Of a stretch of 64,000 nt of DNA, positions 45,880 to 56,100 are shown in pieces. Made by a program: the position numbers and the translations under genes. Below the pieces are notes generated by a model. It searched no databases. It was not told where the DNA came from and worked only from the letters and a program-made list of their open reading frames with translations. The stretch's first letter is position 1. Every line of letters starts with the position of its first letter. Location of the stretch: positions 10,555,363-10,619,362 of the forward strand of contig NC_033625.1 in the NCBI RefSeq assembly GCF_001540865.1, read 5' to 3'. Source of the stretch: Ananas comosus (Eukaryota > Streptophyta > Magnoliopsida > Poales > Bromeliaceae).

Positions 45880-48068
45880 CGGCACTCCGGAGATAGCCAT
45901 CGCGATTCATATTCGCTGTGCGGGATTGGGCGCCGAAGTGGATTGCCGTGGGCCAGGCTCATTCCTAGGGTGGGGATGTTGACTACCACGGGGCCATTAG
46001 GCTCGGCACCGGCCAGACAGCCTACGGGTGGGTCTCAGGGCCATAGACAGCCTTCGGGTGGGTCTCTTCAGTTTTGACTTGAGTTTTCATTATGACATGT
46101 GGACAGATGATGACTTAGTGTACCACTTGGACATTGACTAGAATAGTAAACCACGGAACTTTACTATTTCGCATTATGAACATTATGATAGTTGGAGACT
46201 TTTACTTCGTGCATAGTTGCTTCATACTTATGCTAATTATGCTAAGTAGAGATATCATGTTGTAGTAAGTTACATTTTTACTTACCTTTCGCTTTTCTAC
46301 ATTTATAGTCACTGACATCTTTTGTAGCTTTGGGCCTCGTGGTGCATTCACTGAAGTCAGTAATTGCCCACTGGAAACTATTTTTAATAGTTCTCACACC
46401 CCTGTTTTATGGTTTACTTTTCAGAGCCTTCGGCATCGGCGGAGGCACGGGATCGCGGCAAGGGGATCGCTTAGCTAGCTAGCGAGGAGCGGTACTTTGC
46501 CTAGGTGGTTTACTCTTTCTTTTTGGTAGTTGAGAGAGAGTGAGAGGTTTTTGTATCCCTGTATAGAGACCACCTATGTATCTACCGATAGCACTTGTAT
46601 TCGGAATTTTCTTGTATCACTTTATGTTTTATTTAGTGGATTTACAGTTTTATTCTTATCCCTTGTTGTAGCAGTTAGACATTTATTATGCTCTGATACT
46701 CCTAGATGTCTTTTATTATTGCTTTTATTATTGTTGTTTTTAGACGCCTTATATGTTTTAGACGTATGGCGGGTCTGGGCACGTGCCGGGCGGGCTTCCG
46801 CTGGGTCCCGGGGCGTGACATGGTCTCTATACATGGATACAAAACTCTCACTCTCTACCAAGATACAAAAATAGAGAGAGAACCACCTAATAGCAAAAAA
46901 TATACTCCTTGCTAGCTAGCTAGCTATGCGATCCCTTTGCCACGATCCCGAGCCTCCACCGGTGCGGATGGCTCTGAAAAACATCAATAAACAGGGGCGT
47001 GAGAACTATTAAACAATAGTTTCCAGTGAGCAATTACTCACCTCAGTAAAATGCACCACTAGGCAAAAAGTAAAAGTAGTAAGTTCTAACATTTAAATAG
47101 AATGAATAATATGTACACTAAACATGAATAAAGTTTGTAAAACTACTATGCCTCTACTTAGCATGGATTTGCATAAGTGTAAATGTTATTCTAACATGAA
47201 TATGTGTATGTATAAACAACATATTGTCCACAAACACAACTAGTAAAATGTCATTGTTGACTAACTTGTCCAATATTTACTTTGCATTTTCGTCCAATAA
47301 TATTCTAATCATGTAGGACCTACCTGTGGGTAGTCCGGCTTGCGTCGTGCCTAATAGCCCCGTGGTAGTCAACATTCCCACCCTAGGAATGAGCCTCCCC
47401 CACGGCATCCCATTTCGGCGCCCAATCCCGCACGGACAAGCTTATCTCGCAATGGCTATCTCCGGAGTGCCGGCTTGTGGGGAGCGACCCTCACAAGTAT
47501 GTGCGAATGAGCACAATGGTAAGCAAGCGTAAATATCCGTCTCAAGTCCAATGTCATCATGTCTAAAACATGGTATAAAGTCGGTGTCTTAATGGCCTAT
47601 CACAATGTCATCATGTCTAAAACATGGTATAAAAGCTAGTGATCCCATGGCCTATTTCTATGTCATCATGTTGTAGTTTACCGTTTACTAGGTTGAGTGC
47701 CCCTTTACGGCACTTTTGTCCACTATGTCAAACATAAGTTCTAGGTCCAAGAGCATATTATATAAGTCATTTTCTTAGTAAGAAACATGATTCCAAACCA
47801 TATAATAGAATGCTATTCTCATACATGCCAACAATGCATGTATCTCTCTCTACTATATAGAGGTAATTTTTATAAAATATAACACATGTATTTTATGTAA
47901 CATATCACTTTCCCGTAAGTCGTGCCGAGTTCCATCGAAGTGTGCGGAACGCGGAGTGGAACGAGGTGGTATAGGTTCAAAGTGCATTGGAACCTATAAG
48001 ACATTAAAGAGACCCGAGAGAGTGAAATTGGAAAATCTGGCCCCAAGTCCCAGATTTTGGACTCTCAG

Positions 48069-48368
48069 TGACCGGTCCCTGCGGGGAGAGACCGGTCCCC
48101 GTATGCGTAGCTTGCCAGAAAGCTGAAAAATCGGCTAAGTCCTGAAAAATCAGACTACGGGAACGGGTCCCTGCGGGGAGAGACCGGTCCCCGTAGGTGA
48201 AAAAGTTTGGGAATGGCTAAGTGTGAAAATGTTGCTCTCGGGAACCGGTCCCTGCGGGGAGAGACCGGTCCCCGTGCGCGTAGTCAGCCCAAAAAGAGTG
48301 AAAATTTGGCTAAGTCCTGAGAGGTGTATTCTCGGGGATCGGTCCCTGCGGGGAGAGACCGGTCCTCG
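48069..48368 (+). repeat. Four paired ACCGGT modules
   Basis: Four copies of a module, 75-95 bp apart, in which GGTCCCTGCGGGGAGAG links an upstream and a downstream ACCGGT site. Six exact cores and two variants. This is the most regular of all the arrays. Confidence 0.9.
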
Positions 48369-49488
48369 TATGCGAAAAATGCCCAGTGAGGGCTAATTGG
48401 AAAAATGAAAAGTTGAGGGGCTAAGGTGCAAAGTGGCATGATGAATGGTTATATGTGGGAGAGCTTTGAGCTAGGGCTCATTTCTCTCAACCCAAACAAA
48501 ACCCTTTCTCTCTCTCTCTCTCTAAAAACCTTCTCTTCTCTCCTTCTCTCTCTCTAGGGTTGATCAAGAGAGGCTTTTGGAGGGGTCTTGGTGGAGAAGA
48601 AGATCAAGATAAAGGTGTTGCTTGCTATTGTGCAAGTATACAAGGAAGAGCTTGAACCAAAGGTGAGATTTCTTGGTTTTAAGCTAGGTTTGGGTTTGTT
48701 TTCCTTCTAGCATGCTTCTAAGAGATGATTAGAGGTCTTTCCCCTATAGTATCCATGCTTGGGACTAGAAATGGGGAAGATGGTATTATATAGGGACTCA
48801 AAGTTGGGGTTTTGAGATTTTGAGATCGAAGCTTGGGTTTGATCTCATTTTAACCTAATTGGTAGGTCAACAAACGCATTGGTGCGCTTGGTTCGGTGAT
48901 ACGACGAGCGTGCGCGGAGATATTGAAGAAACAGGTTAAATTGGTACAGACTGCCGCAGTTCACGGCGAAATCGTCTAAAAATCGTGAAAACAGGACCGC
49001 GGCATCTTAGCATCACCTAAAGTGGGGGGTACTGTCCGAAAACACCGGATCTCTTTCTATATCTATGTCACTTTATTTGAGCATATTGATATTGAAGCAT
49101 TCTTGCATATAGGGTAGTGTGAATATGTTCTTGGTTGAAATACATTTAGATGCTTAAAGAATATGTGAAATGATAATGAACCAAGTGAACCATGTATGAA
49201 ACGAACCCTATGTGCATGTGAATGTGTAACAGACTATGACAATAGTAAACAAAGGTGACATTGACTATAGTGACTCGATTGGTGTCGAAAAGTGAGTAGT
49301 TAAACAAGGTTTAACTTAGAGTGACATTATGAGTAGTGTGGCATCAGGACCATCGTGACTCAGATTTGGTGGTATATATATGATATGGTAGAACCTATCA
49401 TTGGCATTGAGATATTGTGGCATGAGACAGGTTTGGCTATATTTCCTCAAATTGAGGAATGGATCGTACTCACATGTATCGGTTCCGG

Positions 49489-49514
49489 CTTGTGAGAGGT
49501 AGCTCCTCCACAAG
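49489..49514 (+). other. Stem-loop of B LTR
   Basis: Stem CTTGTG/CACAAG, bulged A, stem GAGG/CCTC, loop TAGCT. It has exactly the 6+1+4+5+4+6 layout of the A LTR hairpin, with different paired bases. A CTCCGGAG palindrome lies 9 bp downstream. Confidence 0.75.
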
Positions 49515-50442
49515 TTGTGTACTCCGGAGTGTAGGCACCACGGGTGGGAGTGCCCGGCGAAGATCCCTCGGGCGACAGTGCCATGTGCCTTTCCCGGTAG
49601 ATGGGATGGATCCCTCGGGGGCATTTTCAAATGCTAATCCCGGTAGATGGGACATGTGAGATGTGAGTTTGGGTGAACTTGATGAACCCTGGAAAGATTG
49701 GGTAAAGGCCAAGTAAAATAAGAAATGGACATGCATGTATCAGATTCATGTATTTGATTATCTATCTATCTGTTGACGGTTGTTTTGCAGGCATTGTATT
49801 AGTAATTGCATTAGATGGTTCGATATCTATCTTTATTGAAATACATATGCCTGAAATAGACTTAGTGGGCAAATCGGCGCGGTCGGCGGCCGAACCCACT
49901 GGGAACTTCGTTCTAGTTCTCATTACCACTAACTCTGCAGATCCGTGTGCGAGCGGGGCGGCGGAGGATCGAGGCAAGGGTATCGCGCCGTAGCTAGCGG
50001 TCTCGAAGTATAGGCATACCCTACATTTTGAGTATTCAACTTTTGTATGTTGAACTAGTAAGGATAAATGATGTAACTCATGTATTTTGGGTTAGAGACC
50101 AATGTGATGTAAATGAATGGATGAAAATGAATGTAAATGTAATAGTTTACTTGTGTTTGATTCAAAGGTAATCAAATGACATGTATGTGGATGAATGATT
50201 AGTTAGTATCGATGCTTTCACGTGTATGTTGTTGTTTGCCCTTGTGCAAACCTTGTTTGCCCTCGTGCAAACCTTGTTTGCCCTCGTGCAAACCTTGTAT
50301 ATCTTGCAATCTCCTTGTTGACTTGCTTGTAATATACATGTTGTTGGAGCCTTTGGTGGACAGGGGGAGGTGCTGTCTGTTCGACGTCTGTTCGTGTGCC
50401 CGAACCGACCAAATTGGCGGCCCCGGGGCGTGACAGATACGG

Positions 50443-50454
50443 TGGTATCAGAGC
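50443..50454 (+). other. Primer-binding site, initiator tRNA-Met type
   Basis: TGGTATCAGAGC lies 7 bp after the LTR end. It is the usual plant PBS, complementary to the 3' end of initiator tRNA-Met, and fixes element orientation and LTR end. Confidence 0.93.
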
Positions 50455-50799
50455 GATGTGAAAGCAAAAGTCTAGGATGGACTTAGGGACCTTAGGATTG
50501 GAAACCTTAGGAATTTAGGACACGTATGGCATGGACTTGGAGATGCGAAGGCCAATGGATTGGGTTATAACTAGAACTTCTCTAAAAGGAGTTAGAGAAG
50601 AATTCAAGTGCTTATTGTTTTCTTCTTGAAGTGTTATGTGGGCGGCCGACTACATTACGCCGAGAGTTGAAAATGGGGACAGTTGTTTGCTTTCGCTTGA
50701 TTGGGTAGTTGTTTGGAACGTGTAAGAGTTACGCGTGTCGAGTATTAACGTGTGTGTTTTGTTTCAGGATTTAATGTCTCCGAGACGTATACGCGTAGG

Positions 50800-52086
50800 T
50801 CCGCTCCGGCATTGCCTGATGAAGTGCCCGAGCAAGTGGGATCTAATGAAGTCCGAGAGTTGCGGGCCTAAGTAGCAGCTTTGGCTGGGGCTATGCGATA
50901 GCAAGGGGAGCAGATAGGACGGCTCCATGAGTTGGTGGCTCGACAGGCGGCGGCGGCTGCACCTGTACCTTAGGACCCGCCCGCACCTGTAGCACCTACT
51001 CCGGTGGCGGTGGCACTGGTGACGGCTATTCCTCTGACGGCTTCGGGTTCTTCGGCTCCTATCCCGGAGGTACTTGAGGCCGAGTAGGAGCGGTTGTTGG
51101 CGGTGTTGACGGCTTTCAAGCGGTTTAATCCTCCGACCTTTTTGGGTGATGTGAAAGACTCATGGTTGATGGAGTCGTGGCTTTCCGCGATGGAGGCGTT
51201 GTTCGAGGATATTTACACCCTCAAGAAGGATAAAGTACGCCTAGCGGCTCACTGTTTAGAGGGGTCGGCTAGATCATGGTGGACGCGAGTGAAGAATGGT
51301 CGGTCTTTGGATCCGGCTACTATGTCTTGGGAGACGTTTCGGGAGATCCTGTTAATGGAATACTTCCCAGAAAGCGACAAGCGAAAGATCAAGGAGGACT
51401 TTCACAAGTTAAGGCAAGAAAACCGATCGGTGTGGGAGTACGAGAGAGAGTTCTCGCACATGGTCGATTGCGTTCCGGGCTTGGTTCATGGAGACCGGGA
51501 CCGAGCGGAGGTCTTTGAGCGCGGATTGCGACCGAAAATATTTAAGATTATTCATGCGCTCCGGCTGAAGACCTATAAGGATGTGTTGGATCGCGCGCTA
51601 TGGGTAGAGCGCGGCAATACCATTGCACATGAGGAACGCGAGGCGTTTGAAAAGGACAAGGAGAAGTCCAAGAAGCGACCGGCTGGTGGTTTTGCGGGGC
51701 AGTCAAGTTCTAAACGACCCCCTACGTACCGAAGACCACAGTGGCTGGGAGGTAGAAGCAAGTCAAGGAGTCAGACGACTTCCTTCCCGTGTGTGATTTG
51801 CGGCGAAAATCATAGGCCCAATGAGTGTTCTCAGCGTGACGGGAGGTGTTTTCGATGCGGCCAAGTGGGACACTTGAGTTGGGATTGCCCGGGCGGCACA
51901 TCACCTGCTCCGTCAGCTGCTTCGGCTCAGTATGCTCCACGACAGCTTGCAGGTTTGCCACCTGCTATGTCGGCTGGGCGCACTTCAGCACCGCATCAGT
52001 CGGAGGGATCACGTGCACCGAGTGGACGGGTTTTCGCCACTCAGGTGGAGGAGCAGCCTGCTGTACCCGTTGCCGAGAATAGATGA
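50800..52086 (+). pseudogene. gag: Ty3/gypsy gag, with premature stops
   Basis: The frame that is open from 51,094 to 52,086 (330 codons) encodes a retrotransposon gag domain (WLSAMEALFEDI, then ARSWWTRVKNGR, MEYFPESDKRK, VWEYEREFSHMVD). It then has a basic linker and zinc-knuckle region ([16 protein letters not shown]2CX4HX4C, preceded by CVICGENHRPNEC). The same frame extends upstream to 50,800 but is cut by four stops at 50,869 (TAA), 50,899, 50,971 and 51,085 (TAG), each one C-to-T step from a Gln codon. Between 50,774 (ATG) and 50,800 there is also a frame change. A complete Gag cannot be made. The C-terminus runs straight into pol sequence through a deletion near 52,058. Confidence 0.9.
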
Positions 52087-53007
52087 CCTGTTTGATCAGT
52101 TACAAGGGTCGCGGGTATATTCGAAGATAGACCTTCAGTCGGGATATCACCAGTTGAAGATCCGACCGAAGGATGTGTATAAAACGGTGTATCGTACGCG
52201 GTATGGCCACTATGAGTTTACGGTGATGCCGTTTGGGCTTACTAATGCCCCGGCAGTGCTTATGGACCTAATGAATCGGGTTTTCGACCGCTATTGGATA
52301 AGTGCGTCGTGGTGTTTATCGACGACGTATTAGTGTACTCGCGGAGTGAAGAAGAGCACGAGGAACATCTAAGAACCGTGTTGCAAATACTCCGGAACGA
52401 GAAGCTTTATGCTAAGTTAAAGAAGTGCGAGTTTTGGCTTCCGGAGGTAGACTTCTTAGGCCATGTGATATCCAGGAGCGGAGTCTCAGTAGACCCAAGG
52501 AAGATTGAGGCGATTCGAGATTGGCCTCGTCCGACAAGTGTGGCGGAAGTCCGCAGTTTTCTCGGATTGGCGGGCTATTATCGGCGTTTTGTGGAGGGGT
52601 TCACAAAGTTGACTACTCCTCTCACACGCCTAACGCACAAAGGAGTGAGATTTGTATGGAGCGATGGTTGCGACCAAAGCTTCCAAGAGCTGAAAGAAAA
52701 GTTGACGACTACCCCAGTACTTGCGTTGCCAACGCTGGGAGAGAGCTTCGTGGTGTATAGTGATACTTCCTATAGTGGGCTCGGGTGTGTTCTTATGCAC
52801 AATGGGCGAGTCATTGCTTATGCTTTGCGCCAGTTGAAGAGCTATGAGAAGAACTACTCGATACATGATCTCGAATTAGCAGCGGTTATTTTCGCGCTAA
52901 AGCTATAGAGGCACTATCTTTATGGTGAGCATTGTGAGGTGTATACCGATCACAAGAGCCTCAAGTATTTGTTCACCCAGAAAGAGTTGAACATGCGGCA
53001 GCGGCGG
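52058..53007 (+). pseudogene. pol: Ty3/gypsy pol remnant: RT C-terminal half and RNase H start
   Basis: It begins at [13 protein letters not shown] (RT finger/palm boundary) joined directly to gag, so protease and the RT N-terminus are deleted. RT motifs follow ([11 protein letters not shown], then [12 protein letters not shown]). A one-base deletion near 52,293 shifts frame just before the catalytic [12 protein letters not shown]. The second frame (52,294-52,908) runs through [24 protein letters not shown] and the RNase H start ([16 protein letters not shown]). A TAG at 52,906 replaces the Trp codon expected before RHYLYG. It is cut at 53,008, after KELNMRQRR, by another LTR. It is non-functional. 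Confidence 0.9.
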
Positions 53008-53588
53008 TGTCACGCCCCGAGCTCCGCCAATTTGGTCGGATTCGAGCACGTAATAGACGCCGAACGGACAACACCTCCCCTGTCCGCCCAAGGCTCCAAC
53101 AACATGTATAACACAAGCAAGCTAACAAGGAGATTGCAAGATATACAAGGTTTGCTCGAGGGCAAACAACAACAACAGTGAAAGTATCGAAACTAACTAA
53201 ACATTTATCCACATACATGTCATTTGATTACATTTAAATCAAACACAAGTAAACCATCATTTACATTTACATCACATTGGCTTTTAACCCAAAACATAAG
53301 GTTTTACATCTTTTACATCATTAGTTCAACATACAAAAGTTGAGTACACAAAATGTAGGGTATGCCTATACACCGAGGGCCGCTATCTACGGTGAGATAC
53401 CCTTGCCTCGATCCTTTGTCGTCCCGCTCGCGTACGGATCTGCAGGGTTAGTGGTAATGAGAACTAGAACGAAGTTCCCAGTGGGTTCGGCCGCCGACCG
53501 CGCCGATTTGTCCACTAGGTCTATTTCAGGCATATGTAATTCAAGAAACGATGGATTGCAAACCAACTGATGTAAAACTATTACAATG
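53008..53588 (-). mobile_element. B-group LTR, 3' portion, inserted in pol and itself interrupted
   Basis: It starts TGTCACGCCCCGAGC. It matches the inverse of the 49,870-50,435 region (CCGCCAATTTGGTCGG, the GGTTTGC repeat, GGTTCGGCCGCCGACC). The insertion target next to pol is GGCGG (left side only seen). It is broken at 53,589 by a second B element. Confidence 0.88.
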
Positions 53589-55561
53589 TGTCACGCCCCA
53601 ATCCCCGCCAATTTGGTCGGGTTCGGGTCATGTCAACAGACGCCGAACGGACAGAGCCTCCCCTGTCCGCCCAAGGCTCTAACAACATGTATAAATAGGC
53701 AATCAACAAGAGATTTGCATATATAATACAAGGCTTGCACGAGGGCAAGCAACAATGAAAGCGAAAGCTCTAAGCTAATTAAGCAACATACATGATATTT
53801 GACTAGTATTTAAACCAAATTCAAGTAAATCTATTACATTCTTGCATCATATCTTTTTACATTTAGTCATCCACCAAATACATGATTGTTTACACTTTTA
53901 CATTCCTAAATCAAACAAAATAAAGTTAATACATGTATAACAAGAGGAATGACTACAAAATGTATTAAAGTCCCGGTGGGCGTACCTACGGTGCCAATCC
54001 TTGCCCTCGGTCATCCGTTGCCCGTCGTCTAGGACCTGTAGGGTTTAGTGGTGTGAGAACTAAACAAGTTCCCAGTGGGCTCGGACACCGACCTCGCCGA
54101 CTTACCCACTAGGTCCATCCAGGCATAAATATTACAAAGGAAAAGAGAGGTAACCAATGCTAATGCTCTAATACATGCCTGCAAAAGAATGTCAGTGGAT
54201 ATACATATACTCGATGCAATAATAGAAAATGCATGCATGCTCAAATCTCAAAGAAGCTCGGCTCTTACCCAATCTTTGCCGGATAACCTTGTTAATACCC
54301 AAATAACTCACCATTCAAAAAACCCATTAATAGCAGGGGACTCGAACCTCCCTAGGGGACCGTCAACTGGTGGACTTTACCACGCCCAGGTGGTGACAAC
54401 TCTGGAGCGCACCGGCTCGAGGGGGAGCGACTCCCTCAAGCCAAGACGAAATGTGAGTATCGATCAAATCCTAACTTGAGGATTCATGCCACTGGCACAA
54501 TCAATGTCATGCTAGGTCTCTACCTATTCCATTTCTTGCCACCTCAAGGATTTACCTTTGACGATGTCGTAATTGGTAAACTAGGTTAACGGTTCATCTC
54601 TCAATGCCAATCTTGTTTCTATGTCAATGTCACATTGTTTTTTATTGTCCAAGTCCAACCTCATTCACACAACTTGGAGGGTCCGATCAAACATGTCCAT
54701 TTGGTTCTATCATCCGCTATCTTCAACTACGTTAGAAGCACTTAAAATGAAGTCAAACCAAGTTCCACATGTTCACCTCATATGCATGAATGGTTATATA
54801 AATAAACATGTATGCTCAAGAATAGAGATAACACATAGAAGAGAATCCAACATTCCGGCGTGCACCCACCTCTATTGTCGTTTTGGTGAAGAATATTAAG
54901 GCCCCGCACTTTACGAAAGCCGATTCCGCCCCTAATCAAAAAATGTGCCATATTAGGCCTTTGTACGTGAACTATACTCTTATCCATTTTCGCATGTTAA
55001 ACGAAGTTGTCCACGCGTTTAGGACACGCCCAATTATGTTTCTACGGGGTTAATTTGTCCCCGAAAAATTCTAGGGCAAAAGCCCAAATCCAAGCCCTAA
55101 TATTGTCATTTGGGTTTGCCATGAATCGATCCCATCTTAAGCAAACGATAGCTTAGAATCATCTAAAAAGCACCTCTAGTAAAGTTTCTAGACCTTTGGT
55201 ACCAACCCTAGGGCTCTAACACCACTTCCAAGGAATCACGCATGAGAGCCACTTTAAGCTCTCATGGGAACCATGGTGTACATGGCTCAAAAGAGCCTTT
55301 AAAGCCTCTAGGGAGCACAAAGCTCCCATCTTCTAAGCCAAAATCCAAACCCTAGGCTCATTTCTACCAAAAACTCACCTTAGCCCTAGCTCCTCCAAGT
55401 CCTTCTTGTAGGAGAGCTTGTAGAACCCTCCAAAGCCTCCAAATCCTCCTCCTCTTCACTTCTTCTTCTTCTTCTCCAAGCCCTAGAGCAAGAGTTCTAG
55501 AGAGAGAAAGAGAGGAAATGGGTGAGAAGGGTGGAAATGGCTGTGGGAGAGAGAGGGGAGT

Positions 55562-55570
55562 CTATATATA
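55562..55570 (-). promoter_or_regulatory. TATA box of the B-element LTR
   Basis: Minus strand CTATATATA follows GTTACAACA, about 470 bp into the LTR and just downstream of the palindrome array. Confidence 0.65.
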
Positions 55571-55644
55571 GTGTTGTAACAATTGCATCTAAGCCCCTCC
55601 ACTTGTTTCCCCTGATCTGCCCAGACTGGGCATTTTTCGCCTTC

Positions 55645-55869
55645 GGGGACCGATCTCGCCGACCAGGGACCGGTTCCCGAACGTGGGGTTTTCAGGACTT
55701 AGCCAAATTTTCGAGTTTTTTCAGCTGTTGCGCAACGAGGGACTGGTCTGCCCGTTAGGGACCGGTCTCCCGAGGACCGGTCTCACCACCAGGGACCGGA
55801 TGCCTCAGGATTTCTGGCAGGCTACGCGCACGGGGACCGGTCTCTCCTTCAAGGACCGATCCCCGAGAG
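55645..55869 (-). repeat. ACCGGT palindrome array
   Basis: Four exact ACCGGT cores and at least four one-base variants (ACCGAT, ACTGGT, ACCGGA) with GG/CC flanks. Same place as in the other LTRs. Confidence 0.82.
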
Positions 55870-56035
55870 CTCAAAATCTGGGACTTAGCCAGATTTTCAA
55901 ATTTGCTCTCTGGGTCCCTTTTTGCTTCGTTTATGAACTCCAATGCACTTTGGGTCCACTTTGACTCGTTCAATTTCGCGTTCCGCTCGTTTTGACGGAA
56001 CTCGGTACGATTTACGAGGGATGTGGTATGTTGCA

Positions 56036-56052
56036 TTCTCCACCCCTAAAAT
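56036..56052 (-). other. Polypurine tract
   Basis: Minus strand TTTTAGGGGTGGAGAA abuts the LTR start TGCAACATACC. Confidence 0.75.
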
Positions 56053-56100
56053 TTAGTTTCGTCCGCGAAACTACCAAGATTGGAATTTAAATTTCTTACC

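Larger units (their letters stand above)
44357..46820 (+). mobile_element. Solo A-group LTR nested in the 44,104 LTR, opposite orientation
   Basis: This 2,464-bp LTR runs from TGTAGCACACTGGACC to GGTCCCGGGGCGTGACA, with the exact TGGTC duplication at 44,352-44,356 and 46,821-46,825. It carries a GGACCGGTCC array (44,508-44,719), a CT-rich leader from about 44,808 and a stem-loop at 45,854-45,879. It is a well-preserved reference copy of the A LTR. Confidence 0.95.
44104..47895 (-). mobile_element. A-group LTR, interrupted by a solo LTR and truncated by a B element
   Basis: It starts TGTCACGCCCCGGGACC. The LTR pieces are 44,104-44,356 and 46,826-47,895. The first resumes seamlessly (GGTGGTC then TCTATACATGG, as at 30,770-30,790) once the nested LTR is removed. 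The stem-loop is at 47,473-47,498 (one outer pair lost). The right part is cut at 47,896 by the plus-strand B element. Confidence 0.88.
47896..50435 (+). mobile_element. 5' LTR of a B-group Ty3/gypsy element
   Basis: This 2,540-bp LTR runs from TGTAACATATCAC to GGCCCCGGGGCGTGACA and is followed by a PBS. Upstream flank TTTTA (47,891-47,895); the far end is not in view. It has four paired ACCGGT modules (48,069-48,368), a TATATG stretch at 48,450, a CT-rich leader at 48,505, a stem-loop at 49,489-49,514 and three 22-bp direct repeats (TTTGCCCTCGTGCAAACC type) at about 50,236-50,297. Confidence 0.93.
53589..56035 (-). mobile_element. 3' LTR of a minus-strand B-group element
   Basis: 2,447 bp, from TGTCACGCCCCAATCC to GTGGTATGTTGCA on the plus strand, followed by a polypurine tract and pol on the minus strand. 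Left flank CAATG (53,584-53,588). It has a stem-loop at about 54,414-54,442, a TATA box at 55,562-55,570 and an ACCGGT array at 55,645-55,869. Confidence 0.92.
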
